A stretch of DNA of 64,000 nucleotides from the NCBI RefSeq assembly GCF_040545875.1, contig NZ_JBEPMR010000005.1; one strand, written 5' to 3'. The stretch comes from Faecalicatena_A orotica (lineage in GTDB: Bacteria; Bacillota; Clostridia; Lachnospirales; Lachnospiraceae). The notes below the pieces were generated by a model that worked only from the letters and a program-made list of their open reading frames with translations, was not told the origin of the DNA and made no database searches. Of the stretch, positions 9,266 to 17,214 are shown piece by piece. The stretch's first letter is position 1. The number at the start of each line of letters is the position of its first letter. The position numbers and the translations under genes were made by a program.

Positions 9266-10078
9266 TTATGACAGGAAAAGGATCTCGCTGCTCTTATGGG
9301 CGGGAAAACCGCCAAGTTCTGTCCTTGTCTTTTCATAGCTGCCGTGGAAATCACTGCCGCCCGTCATGATGAGCTGATAGGTCCGGCAGTATTCCTCTAC
9401 TCTTATCCTGTCATTTTTCCTGTGGGACGGATGGTTTAATTCGATTCCGTCAAGGCCGGCTTCTGTCAGGCGGTGAATGGAACTGTAATTGTTCTGCTGG
9501 CCGGGATGTGCCAGCACTGCACTTCCTTTATCTGCCTTAATCGCCTGTATGACATCCTCGGCCGCTGGGTAGGTGATATCAAAATCACAGGGGCCGTTGT
9601 TTTTAAAGATGTTGTGATATACCTCCCCAAACATCGTCTCTTCCTGTCCTGTTTTTACAAGATAATCCAGTATATGCTGCTTGTAAACGCCAGTCCTTCC
9701 CATCCTGGCCGCCTCTTCCTCAGGAACATGGTAACCGAGTGTGTTCAGTATTTCTATCTGTTTCAGGCAGTTTTCTGTCCTCTTCTTTAACGTCTCACGA
9801 CCAATCGCCTCGATCTGGCGGTTGGTCTGATAACCATATCCTAAGATATGGACTTTCTTCTTTTTCTTATAATCATAGGCAGACATTTCTACTCCCGGGA
9901 TTGCCCTGATCCCGTATTTTTCTGCCAGTTTTAGATGTTCTCCTGCACAGTCCGTGGTATCATGGTCCGTGAAGGCCAGATGTGTGATTCCTTTATCAAG
10001 GGCAAGCTTCAGGATTTCTTCTGCGTTCATACTGCAGTCGGACACATCTGTGTGTATATGTAAATCTGCTGCATACAT
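9266..10078 (-). CDS. phnPP: PHP-family cyclic phosphate dihydrolase, PhnPP type
   Basis: A 270-residue PHP-domain phosphoesterase. Metal-binding motifs are visible in order: HIH at 7-9, FTDHD, PGVE, LAHPGQ, LNHPSHRK and GGSDFHG near the end. PhnPP is a described PHP enzyme in C-P lyase loci (orthologues reported in Clostridioides difficile and Eggerthella lenta). It hydrolyses both ester bonds of 5-phosphoribosyl 1,2-cyclic phosphate to give ribose 5-phosphate and phosphate. Here it follows phnL with a TAATG overlap, and neither phnP nor phnN is present, which supports that assignment. A general nucleoside or 3',5'-bisphosphate phosphatase is the alternative, less likely in this context. Confidence 0.82.
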   Translation of the reverse strand: MYAADLHIHTDVSDCSMNAEEILKLALDKGITHLAFTDHDTTDCAGEHLKLAEKYGIRAIPGVEMSAYDYKKKKKVHILGYGYQTNRQIEAIGRETLKKRTENCLKQIEILNTLGYHVPEEEAARMGRTGVYKQHILDYLVKTGQEETMFGEVYHNIFKNNGPCDFDITYPAAEDVIQAIKADKGSAVLAHPGQQNNYSSIHRLTEAGLDGIELNHPSHRKNDRIRVEEYCRTYQLIMTGGSDFHGSYEKTRTELGGFPAHKSSEILFLS

Positions 10079-10788
10079 TATAATGCCTCTCCTTTCTGGA
10101 AACTTCCTTTTGAAATATTATAAACATGGTCGCACAGCCCTTCCATGAACTCCAGATCATGGAATATACCGATCATGGATGTCCCCTCTTTTTTTAGTTT
10201 CATCAGCAGCTCCTTTACGAGCAGCTTTGTGTCATTGTCAAGGGAGGCCGTCGGCTCATCCAGCAGCAGCAGCCGGGGTGCTTTTACCATTGCATGTGCC
10301 AGGTTCAGGCGAAGTTTTTCTCCTCCGGAAAATGTATTCGGGTAGATGTCCCACAAGGTCTCACTCAGTTTAAAATACCGGAGCATCTCTTCCGCTTTTT
10401 CTACGGATTCCTTATAAGAAAAACCGGCATCCAGTGCACCGTTAATCACATGTTCCCTCGCTGTCGTTCTCGGCAGGATCGTCAGAAACTGGGAAACATA
10501 CCCAAGCTCCACCTTCCTTAAGTGAATGATTTTTCTTTCATCCGCCCTGACCAGATCCAGCTTCCCGTAAGACAAAGAGTTATATACCACTTTCCCCGTG
10601 GTCGCGAGGTATGTGCGGTATATGCAGCGCAGGACCGTTGATTTTCCTGCCCCCGACGTCCCCACAATTCCGATAAACCCGCCCTTATTCAAAGTAAAGG
10701 TAATATCACTGCAGCTCTTGATTTCCCGATCCTGTTCATATAAATAAAATTGTTTCGACAATCCCTGTATTTCCAGTATCTTTTCCAT
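10078..10788 (-). CDS. phnL: C-P lyase complex ATPase-like protein PhnL
   Basis: PhnL is an ABC-type ATPase that associates with the C-P lyase core rather than with a permease. The 236-residue protein shows Walker A GTSGAGKST near residue 43, signature FSGGEK, Walker B LLLLDEPTASLD and an H-loop histidine (IGIFHDLEFME). AGGAGGAG precedes the ATG at 10788; the longer frame to 10833 only overlaps phnM. It ends in a one-base TAATG overlap with phnPP, which implies translational coupling. Confidence 0.93.
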   Translation of the reverse strand: MEKILEIQGLSKQFYLYEQDREIKSCSDITFTLNKGGFIGIVGTSGAGKSTVLRCIYRTYLATTGKVVYNSLSYGKLDLVRADERKIIHLRKVELGYVSQFLTILPRTTAREHVINGALDAGFSYKESVEKAEEMLRYFKLSETLWDIYPNTFSGGEKLRLNLAHAMVKAPRLLLLDEPTASLDNDTKLLVKELLMKLKKEGTSMIGIFHDLEFMEGLCDHVYNISKGSFQKGEAL

Positions 10789-10796
10789 CTCTCCTC

Positions 10797-11984
10797 CTAA
10801 TCCGCCGCGCGGTAATGACATTCTGCCACACATTCACCATTGACAAACACAAACTCCGGGACCGGCCTTTTTCCCGAGGCATCCACTACGAGCAGGTCCG
10901 CCTTTTTCCCGATCTCAACAGAGCCCAGCATCCGGTCCAGCCCAACCGCCTTCGCAGGATTTATCGTCACATACCGGACCGCCTCCCACAGGGGGATGCC
11001 CTGCTCCTGATACAGATAAAAGACGGACTGGAGCAGGGCCTGCGGGTAATAATCAGAAACAAGAATGCCCGCCGCATTCTCCCGGATGGCATCCATTGCA
11101 GATAAATTACCCGAGTGTGATCCCCCCAGCAAAATATTTGGCGCCCCCAGAACGGTCATGAATCCTTCTTTTGAAGCAGCCTTTGCCACCTCTAAGGTGA
11201 TCGGGAACTCACTGATTTTTATCCCAAGCTCCTTGTTCAATTCCAGCTTTTCTATTGTATCATCATCATGACTGGCTATGGAAATGCCCCTTTTCCCGGC
11301 CGTTTCTGCCAGTACTTTCAACTCATCCAGAGTAACAGTATTCTTATTTTTTTCCCGTTCCACCAGCTTTTCAAAATCTTCATCCGAAATCTTTTTTCCT
11401 TCCCCCGGCTGGTGTTTTCTGTATACATCCAGATTTTTATACTGCCCCTGTCCCGGGGAATGATCCATGAAGGAAAGCAGGTCGACGAAACCGTCCTCCA
11501 GCATTTTTTTGACATCCTCATAGCAGTCCAGATTGTCTATCTCGTAGCGCAGATGATACCTGTGGCGGATCAGTCTCTTCTTGTGCCTGTACCCGCTGAT
11601 TAGTTCTGCCAGCCTTTTCACCTGCGGCGCTTTCCGGATTTCCTTTACATCCCAGGACCCGTCGCGGAACATGGAAATGGAATGGAACATCGTCGTAATT
11701 CCGCAGACGGCCAGCACCCGTTCCGCCTCACCAAGCCCCATTTCAAAATCCATGACCGCGGTGCTCCTCGGCTGGATATAGGCTTCAATCATGTCGGAAT
11801 GAATGTCAATAATCCCGGGCATGATATAGCCCCCTTTTGCATCATATACGGATATGTCCCCTGTCATATCCATACTTCCCGCTCTTTGTATTCCACTGAT
11901 CAGGCCATCCTCAAGAATGATGTCACAGCCGTCCAGAAGCTGTTCCTTTAGGATGATCCTGCCATTTGTAATGATTTTTTTCAT
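10797..11984 (-). CDS. phnM: Alpha-D-ribose 1-methylphosphonate 5-triphosphate diphosphatase PhnM
   Basis: PhnM removes diphosphate from ribose 1-methylphosphonate 5-triphosphate, producing the 5-phosphate substrate of PhnJ. The 395-residue protein is an amidohydrolase-fold enzyme. It starts MKKIITNGRIILKEQLLDGC and shows the metal motif GIIDIHSDMIE near residue 57, FMDHSPGQGQY, SHDDDT, and the C-terminal ITINPAKAVGL-like segment (VTINPAKAVGLDRMLG). Eight bases separate it from phnL. Length is close to the E. coli protein (378). Confidence 0.94.
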   Translation of the reverse strand: MKKIITNGRIILKEQLLDGCDIILEDGLISGIQRAGSMDMTGDISVYDAKGGYIMPGIIDIHSDMIEAYIQPRSTAVMDFEMGLGEAERVLAVCGITTMFHSISMFRDGSWDVKEIRKAPQVKRLAELISGYRHKKRLIRHRYHLRYEIDNLDCYEDVKKMLEDGFVDLLSFMDHSPGQGQYKNLDVYRKHQPGEGKKISDEDFEKLVEREKNKNTVTLDELKVLAETAGKRGISIASHDDDTIEKLELNKELGIKISEFPITLEVAKAASKEGFMTVLGAPNILLGGSHSGNLSAMDAIRENAAGILVSDYYPQALLQSVFYLYQEQGIPLWEAVRYVTINPAKAVGLDRMLGSVEIGKKADLLVVDASGKRPVPEFVFVNGECVAECHYRAAD

Positions 11985-12043
11985 TTCCCTCTCCTTATCA
12001 CATTCTTTTCGCAGACTCCCCTAAGCCCAAAATCCCCTCAGGC

Positions 12044-12877
12044 TTACAGCAGGGAGTGCACCAGCTGCTGCGTATACGGCTGCTGCGGGTCATCCAGAAT
12101 CTGGTCGGTCAGTCCCTGCTCGATTATTTTCCCGTCCAGCATGACGATAGTCCGGTCTGAGAGCATCCTGATGACCGCCAGATCATGGGACACAAGCATA
12201 ATCGATATATGGAATTCCTGCCTGATCCTGCGTATTAGTTCCAGCACCTTCGCCTGTACGGATAAGTCCAGCCCGGTCGTCACCTCATCCAGCAGGAGGA
12301 TTGCCGGGTTATTTGCCAGCGCCTTTGATATCTGTACGCGCTGCTGCATTCCGCCGCTGAAGTTTTTCGGGGGCTCTTTCTTTCTTGACTGCAGGATCTC
12401 TACGGCATCGAGCAGCTCCCCGACACGTTCATTCATCCCGGCATAGTTACGCCGTCCTGCCGCTATTAGTTTCTCTGCAATATTGCCGGCACTGGAATAG
12501 TCCATGCGCAGTCCCAGCATAGGGTTCTGGTACACCATCCCCATGACATGATTCTTGATATATTTTTTCTGCTGCAGGCTTTGTCCGAAAATATCCGTCC
12601 TGCCGTCTTCAAAATCCCGGAGATATCCTTTTCCTTCTGTAACAGGGAAGTCAAAATAAAGGCTCTTCATCAAAGTGGATTTCCCTGAACCCGATTCCCC
12701 GACAATGCCAAGTATTTCCCCTTCATAGAGTGTCACGTTAATATCATTGCATGCCCATACCGTCTTGCAGTGCGGACAGGTATTCTTCACCAGCCTGCTG
12801 CCATTTCTGCAGTACTCACAGGTCCTGCCGTAACGGACCGTCAGGTTCTTCACTTCCAGTACCGGCTGTTCCATCAT
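12044..12877 (-). CDS. phnK: C-P lyase complex ATPase-like protein PhnK with an N-terminal double CxxC insert
   Basis: PhnK is an ABC-type ATPase that docks on the PhnGHIJ core complex. The 277-residue protein has Walker A GESGSGKST near residue 57, signature NFSGGMQQR, Walker B LLLDEVTTGLD and H-loop LVSHDLAVIRM. Unusually, a short insert just after the first beta strand carries two CxxC pairs (Cys20/23 and Cys34/37), which could bind zinc or an iron-sulfur cluster. The ATG at 12877 overlaps the phnJ stop as ATGA; the frame upstream of it is only phnJ overlap. Confidence 0.92.
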   Translation of the reverse strand: MMEQPVLEVKNLTVRYGRTCEYCRNGSRLVKNTCPHCKTVWACNDINVTLYEGEILGIVGESGSGKSTLMKSLYFDFPVTEGKGYLRDFEDGRTDIFGQSLQQKKYIKNHVMGMVYQNPMLGLRMDYSSAGNIAEKLIAAGRRNYAGMNERVGELLDAVEILQSRKKEPPKNFSGGMQQRVQISKALANNPAILLLDEVTTGLDLSVQAKVLELIRRIRQEFHISIMLVSHDLAVIRMLSDRTIVMLDGKIIEQGLTDQILDDPQQPYTQQLVHSLL

Positions 12878-13719
12878 GCCCCACGCTCCCTTCTTTTTTG
12901 GCAGAACCCGGTATCGCTGCATTCGTATACCGTTTCGCCTGTCTTCTCGTCAATGATTTCATCCAGATAAACGCCTGCCGCCCCACAGAGCCTGCAGTGT
13001 TTGCCTTCGAAATCCTCTGTCTGAAAAGGAACATCCTCGAAACACATGGACTCTATCTTTGTGTGGGGGGGAACTGCATATATTTTTTTCTCGCGCCCCG
13101 CACCGAACAGATACAGGGTGTCACTGTCATTCAGTTTCTGATTGTCGTATCTCGGGATCGGGCTGGGATTCATAACATACCGCCCCTCGGCCATGACCGG
13201 GTATTCCGAACTGATGCTGATCTCCCCGAACCGGGTCAGATCCTCAAACAGGGACAGCCACATGCCGCTGTATTCCGCTTCTGCATGCATCTGTTTTGTG
13301 ACAGATTCTTTCGGTTCCACGATGCGTAAGGGCTCCGGGGTCGGTACCTGTAATACCAGAATCTGATCGTTTCTCATCGGAATCTCCGGAATACGGTGGC
13401 GGCTCTGGATGATGCTGGCCTCCTCTGAATCTGTAGTCAGTTCTACACCTGTGCACTCTTCGACCAGTTTCTTGATATTTACCGCATTCACACTGTCATC
13501 ACTGCCCTGGTCAATGACTTTGAGTACATCTTCCTTTCCGATGATCGAAAGCGTGATCTGGATTCCCCCTGTTCCCCATCCCCTTCCGATTGGCAGCTCA
13601 CGGGACCCGAACGGAACCTGATATCCCGGAATTGCCACTGCTTTTAAGATGCTCCTTCTGATTTCCCGTTTTGAGCCCTCATCAAGGAATGCAAAATTAT
13701 AATGCTTCGCGTCAATCAT
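12874..13719 (-). CDS. phnJ: Alpha-D-ribose 1-methylphosphonate 5-phosphate C-P lyase PhnJ
   Basis: PhnJ is the radical SAM enzyme that breaks the C-P bond, releasing an alkane (methane from methylphosphonate) and 5-phosphoribosyl 1,2-cyclic phosphate. The 281-residue length equals that of E. coli PhnJ. The radical glycine is Gly32 (AIPGYQVPFGS). The cluster cysteines Cys242, Cys245 and Cys267 form CX2CX21C, and Cys273 matches the catalytic thiyl cysteine. All key residues are intact. The start at 13719 has GGAGGAG upstream and overlaps the end of phnI by eight bases; longer frames are spurious. Confidence 0.97.
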   Translation of the reverse strand: MIDAKHYNFAFLDEGSKREIRRSILKAVAIPGYQVPFGSRELPIGRGWGTGGIQITLSIIGKEDVLKVIDQGSDDSVNAVNIKKLVEECTGVELTTDSEEASIIQSRHRIPEIPMRNDQILVLQVPTPEPLRIVEPKESVTKQMHAEAEYSGMWLSLFEDLTRFGEISISSEYPVMAEGRYVMNPSPIPRYDNQKLNDSDTLYLFGAGREKKIYAVPPHTKIESMCFEDVPFQTEDFEGKHCRLCGAAGVYLDEIIDEKTGETVYECSDTGFCQKRRERGA

Positions 13720-14815
13720 TTTTCTCCTCCTGCTCATCCTCCTGTATTCTGACACGGTCCAGTTTTGACTGGAAGGTGACATAGTGCGGCAGCTTCAGAT
13801 GGGAAATAAAGCCGCTCATTTCCAGACAGTCCCCGTGGGTCAGCACAAATTCCTCGTCCTGGGAAGGTGTGTTCCCCTCCGTTTCCAGACTCGCATCCGC
13901 AATGGACATCGCGATTGCTTTATTTTCATTTCTTCCGAAGATGAGTCCATATCCTCCGGAAAGTGTCATTTTATCAAACTCTTCCTCTGTTTCCGTGTGG
14001 GAGGGGACAAGCGCCTCGACCTCTGTGACCAGAATATCCCCGATACAGATTTCCTCAGATTCATCCAGTACATAGGGGATGCAGACTTCGACATAGCCGC
14101 AGCGCAGTTCAGAAACTGTTGGATGGACCGCCCCGTATCCCCGCATGGAACTGTAGGCCACCCCGCCAAGGAAACCGGCGTCACTCCTTGCAAATGTCTG
14201 CAGTCTCGCGCTTCTCGGTGCGGGAAATGTCAGCACATCGCTTGTCACATCGAACGGAGGGGTATTGTCCTCCTCTGTCTCCGCCAGCACCTTCTCTTTT
14301 TTCAGGATGTCCGTCACACGTCCGCAGCGGATATCATATCCTTCCTTTGCAACACTCCTGCCAGTATCTTCACTTACTTTTTCTTTCTTTTTTTGCTGCC
14401 GGTTGTTTTCTTCCCCATCCATGAGGGAAAAGTCCAGAAGGCGGTGGGAATAATCGTAAGTCGGTCCCAGTATCTGGCCTCCCGGTATATCCTTGAATGC
14501 CGCCGAAATTCTCCTGATCAGCCGCATCTTGGAGGTATCGACCGGCAGGGAATAATAATTCCTCGGGAGGGTGGAGCGGTATGCCCGCAGAAGGAAAACA
14601 GCCTCCTCCACGCTGCCCTCGCACTGTTTCAGCGCCAGTGCCGCATATTCCCGTGAATAAAATCCGGCTTCACTCATAATTTTGTCGATTAAAAGCCCCA
14701 TGTTGTCTTTGATGCAGGACACACTGATATCAGTTTTACTGTCCCGGAATATCTCCAGCAGCTTCAGGGACTGTTCAATCGCCTCCCGGCCGCCGGTTAC
14801 TGCTACATAAGCCAT
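13712..14815 (-). CDS. phnI: Ribose 1-methylphosphonate 5-triphosphate synthase subunit PhnI
   Basis: PhnI is the nucleosidase-type subunit that, with PhnG, H and L, attaches the phosphonate to ribose by displacing adenine from ATP. The 367-residue protein is similar in length to E. coli PhnI (354). It begins MAYVAVTGGREAIEQSLKLL and carries characteristic internal stretches such as GGQILGPTYDYSHRLLDF near residue 120 and GFLGGVAYSSMRGYG near 220. It is placed between phnH and phnJ as in other C-P lyase operons. Confidence 0.95.
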   Translation of the reverse strand: MAYVAVTGGREAIEQSLKLLEIFRDSKTDISVSCIKDNMGLLIDKIMSEAGFYSREYAALALKQCEGSVEEAVFLLRAYRSTLPRNYYSLPVDTSKMRLIRRISAAFKDIPGGQILGPTYDYSHRLLDFSLMDGEENNRQQKKKEKVSEDTGRSVAKEGYDIRCGRVTDILKKEKVLAETEEDNTPPFDVTSDVLTFPAPRSARLQTFARSDAGFLGGVAYSSMRGYGAVHPTVSELRCGYVEVCIPYVLDESEEICIGDILVTEVEALVPSHTETEEEFDKMTLSGGYGLIFGRNENKAIAMSIADASLETEGNTPSQDEEFVLTHGDCLEMSGFISHLKLPHYVTFQSKLDRVRIQEDEQEEKND

Positions 14816-14856
14816 CTTTTTTCTCCTTTTCTGCTAATAAATGTGTCATGCCGGTA

Positions 14857-15453
14857 TCAGTCTTTCAGCCTGCACAAACGTGGAACCCCCATGATGTTCC
14901 CCTTTGTATCCGCAAAGACCAGGTCTATTCCAAGCGGATATTCAATATGGAGGCTGTCACGCAGCGCAGTCACCTTTTTTATGTAAGGATACACATTGAC
15001 CCAGAGCGTATCTTTGATCCCCGGCCCCTGTACCTTCATCTCCTCCGTCCCTTCTATCGCCGCGCACTTCAGGAATATAGTCGCCGATAACTGGGGGTCC
15101 GCATAAGTACCATGCTTTACATTCTTAAGGATCTGCTCCATAGAACCATAGTTCATTTCCGAAGAGAGAAACACATAATCCGCTTCGTCCAGACTTCCCT
15201 CATGGCATAAAGTCAGGCTGTGCAGCTCAGACGAAAGATCCGGATTTTTTTCCACATACATCGTTTCTTCATTATCGAGCAGCGTACACCCAAGAGCCAT
15301 AAGCTCTGGATACGCATTTTCAAATTTTCCCGCCTGTACTCTGATATTCTCAATCCTCCCCGGATTGGACAGGGCATCCAGCAGTTTTCGAAACACCTGC
15401 TGCCCGTCAAACACAAAATCAAACTCATACGCCAATTTTAAATTCACTGCCAT
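14857..15453 (-). CDS. phnH: C-P lyase subunit PhnH
   Basis: PhnH is the homodimeric subunit of the PhnGHIJ core complex; its exact catalytic role is unsettled. At 198 residues it matches E. coli PhnH (194). Recognisable parts are FRKLLDALSNPGRIENI near residue 20 and the C-terminal YPLGIDLVFADTKGNIMGVPR. It starts only a few bases after the phnG stop codon, so the two are probably translationally coupled. Confidence 0.93.
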   Translation of the reverse strand: MAVNLKLAYEFDFVFDGQQVFRKLLDALSNPGRIENIRVQAGKFENAYPELMALGCTLLDNEETMYVEKNPDLSSELHSLTLCHEGSLDEADYVFLSSEMNYGSMEQILKNVKHGTYADPQLSATIFLKCAAIEGTEEMKVQGPGIKDTLWVNVYPYIKKVTALRDSLHIEYPLGIDLVFADTKGNIMGVPRLCRLKD

Positions 15454-15456
15454 TGC

Positions 15457-15885
15457 CTATTCTCCCATCACATTAAAGTTCACCTTTGACTTTTGGACTG
15501 CAAGGTTCAATTCCGCCCGCTTTTCAGCCTGACGGTTTTCCAGCATCAAAAGCCGGTCCAGTATAACCTTCTTTTCATCCTGCCTGCCCTCCAGATTCAG
15601 AAAACCATCAATCACGGCTGCCGCCACAGCTTTCTCAAAATCATCCCCCGCTATCATTCCTGCCCCCTTCACACCATCCACAAGGACCATGCACTCTGAC
15701 GCCAGCACCTCCCCGAGATAGAATAAGGACTTCTTTATCGATTCCCGGGCCTTCACCATAACCAGAGTTTTCTGCGGCTGCTTCATAATCTGCACCCTGC
15801 ATCGTTCATAAACAATAGACGCAGTCTCTGCCACTTCCTCCTTAGACGCCCTCGCCAGAATCCTGGAAACCTCCCGTTTTGTCAT
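15457..15885 (-). CDS. phnG: C-P lyase subunit PhnG
   Basis: PhnG is the small subunit of the C-P lyase core complex. From the ATG at 15885 it is 143 residues (E. coli 150) and begins MTKREVSRILARASKEEV. GGGAGG lies eight bases upstream; the frame runs 28 codons further but that part covers the promoter. It is the first gene of the operon phnG-H-I-J-K-M-L-phnPP plus importer, transcribed away from the phnF-like regulator. Confidence 0.92.
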   Translation of the reverse strand: MTKREVSRILARASKEEVAETASIVYERCRVQIMKQPQKTLVMVKARESIKKSLFYLGEVLASECMVLVDGVKGAGMIAGDDFEKAVAAAVIDGFLNLEGRQDEKKVILDRLLMLENRQAEKRAELNLAVQKSKVNFNVMGE

Positions 15886-15940
15886 CCATGTACCCTCCCA
15901 ACTTCTATGAATAGAAACCTGTTTTTCCGCTTCTTTGTGC

Positions 15941-15969
15941 ATCTTATTGCAGGTATGTAAAGTCGCCAA
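15941..15969 (-). promoter_or_regulatory. Candidate promoter of the phnG operon
   Basis: On the minus strand TTGGCG (15964-15969) and TAAGAT (15941-15946) are separated by 17 bases, and the phnG ATG follows about 55 bases downstream. The hexamers match the sigma-A consensus only moderately. Confidence 0.4.
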
Positions 15970-16009
15970 CTAAATTGCGTAAACTCTCTGTAAAGTTGTC
16001 TGAATTGTG

Positions 16010-16038
16010 TTGTGTGCCTATATTTATGTTGATATAAT
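16010..16038 (+). promoter_or_regulatory. Candidate promoter of the phnF-like regulator
   Basis: TTGTGT (16010-16015) and a perfect TATAAT (16033-16038) are separated by 17 bases. The start codon at 16120 lies about 80 bases downstream, leaving a leader that contains the 16061-16083 palindrome. Confidence 0.6.
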
Positions 16039-16060
16039 CCAGAGGAAACCGGAAGGTACC

Positions 16061-16083
16061 GCAAAGGGGTCAGACCCCTTTGC
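16061..16083. repeat. 23-bp perfect palindrome between phnF and phnG
   Basis: Two 11-base arms (GCAAAGGGGTC and its complement GACCCCTTTGC) flank a single A. The palindrome lies just after the phnF-like promoter, inside its leader. It could be an operator for the GntR regulator, a leader hairpin, or a copy of a dispersed palindrome; a GGGGTCAGACCCC core of this kind is seen in REP-like elements of other bacteria. No T-run follows, so it is not a standard terminator. Confidence 0.6.
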
Positions 16084-16119
16084 GGGCCATTGTCTGAAAT
16101 CTATGGGAGATGTGTGCAA

Positions 16120-16827
16120 ATGAAGAAAAAATGGACATGGGAATCTATTGTAGATGTTTTAATTCGCGAATTTCAGGAATGTAAGTACAAAAAGGGGGAA
16201 AAGATGCCGAGCGAAAATAAGATGGCTGTCCGTTTCGGGGTGACACGCTCGGAAATACGAAAGGCGTATGAACGGCTGAAGGAGCTGGGATATGTGTATT
16301 CAATGCAGGGATACGGCAGCTTTTTTTCCGGGAAACGTGAGAAAATCCGGCTTTCTATGACGGATCAAAGTTTCTCCGAGAAAATGTCGGCTCTGAATCT
16401 TCATTTTGAGACGAAAAATATCGGCTGCCAGAAGCTTCGGGATGATTCGCTGATTCATTCCATGCTGGATGTTGATTTTAGTGAGCCGGTCTATAAAATT
16501 ACACGGCTGCGCATTCTGGACGGTGAGCCCGCGGCGATCCATATCAGCTATATGGCGGAAGACTTATTCCCGTGTATCCGGGATGACGGAGCATCCGTCA
16601 CTTCAGTATATGATTATATCCATAACTGCGGATATGTAAACCTGCACAGTGAAAACACGCAGATCACGGTTTCTTCCCTTAGTAAAAGGGAGCGTGCCCT
16701 TCTTGAAATCAAAGGATACGCCCCCAGTCTTGTGCTGACCTGCCGCTGTGTGACCCTGCCCTCCAGAACGGTTGTAGAAGTGGCACGCACGATTTACCGC
16801 AGCGACCGGTTTATATTTGAGATTTAA
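16120..16827 (+). CDS. phnF: GntR-family regulator, HutC/PhnF type
   Basis: A 235-residue GntR regulator. The N-terminal winged helix (about 5-75) contains KMPSENKMAVRFGVTRSEIRKAYERL, with the HTH near 30-55. The C-terminal part is a UTRA-type ligand domain (about 90-235) with TRLRILDGEPAAIHISYM and a TCRCVTLPSRTVVEVARTIY end. Its position, divergent from phnG, matches PhnF repressors of phosphonate genes. ATG at 16120 was chosen because GGGAGA lies nine bases upstream. The effector (a phosphonate, phosphate ester or other) is unknown. Confidence 0.85.
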   Translation: MKKKWTWESIVDVLIREFQECKYKKGEKMPSENKMAVRFGVTRSEIRKAYERLKELGYVYSMQGYGSFFSGKREKIRLSMTDQSFSEKMSALNLHFETKNIGCQKLRDDSLIHSMLDVDFSEPVYKITRLRILDGEPAAIHISYMAEDLFPCIRDDGASVTSVYDYIHNCGYVNLHSENTQITVSSLSKRERALLEIKGYAPSLVLTCRCVTLPSRTVVEVARTIYRSDRFIFEI

Positions 16828-16845
16828 TGAAACTAAACATGGTGC

Positions 16846-17211
16846 TCAAAGAGCATCCACGTTTTTCGTTGCTACGATGTCAACTCCGGTCCCGGCCGCG
16901 TTCTGAAGAATTACATCACCAATGCGTACAGGTGCTTCTGCCTGTGCGTTTTTTAATGCCTTCACACAGTCAAAGATTTTTCCCTTCGGAATATCCGTTT
17001 TCGTCTTCACGGAGACCATTTCCTGTACACCGCCTGTGACCCGTACGGTCGTCGTTACAATCCTCGTCGGATTTGTAACTTCTTTTCTTGCATAGCTGTC
17101 TCCTCTGGGACAGGTATTGCCTGTCACAGAAATCACTTTCCCTTCCTCTGTCTCCACACTCAGGGGACAGCCCATCGGACAGCCGATGCAGATTAATTCT
17201 CTTCGTTCCAT
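16846..17211 (-). CDS. DUF1667 protein, small partner of the glycerol-3-phosphate dehydrogenase-like system
   Basis: A 121-residue protein with cysteine motifs near the N terminus: CIGCPMGCPL at 8-17 and TCPRGDSYARKE near 33-44. These four cysteines probably bind an iron-sulfur cluster. DUF1667 proteins are typically encoded behind a GlpA-like flavoprotein and a pyridine-nucleotide-disulfide-type oxidoreductase, as here, and may transfer electrons between them. GAGGAGG lies eight bases before the ATG, which starts within a few bases of the upstream gene's stop. The exact reaction is not established. Confidence 0.85.
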   Translation of the reverse strand: MERRELICIGCPMGCPLSVETEEGKVISVTGNTCPRGDSYARKEVTNPTRIVTTTVRVTGGVQEMVSVKTKTDIPKGKIFDCVKALKNAQAEAPVRIGDVILQNAAGTGVDIVATKNVDAL

Positions 17212-17214
17212 CTT

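Noticed and set aside
13784..14656. 290-codon plus-strand frame
   Set aside because: Antisense to phnI, which is clearly real; no ribosome binding site or motifs.
16828..16860. Terminator between the convergent phnF and DUF1667 genes
   Set aside because: A short GTGCTC/GAGCAT hairpin exists but has a bulge and no T-run, and it lies partly within the DUF1667 coding end.
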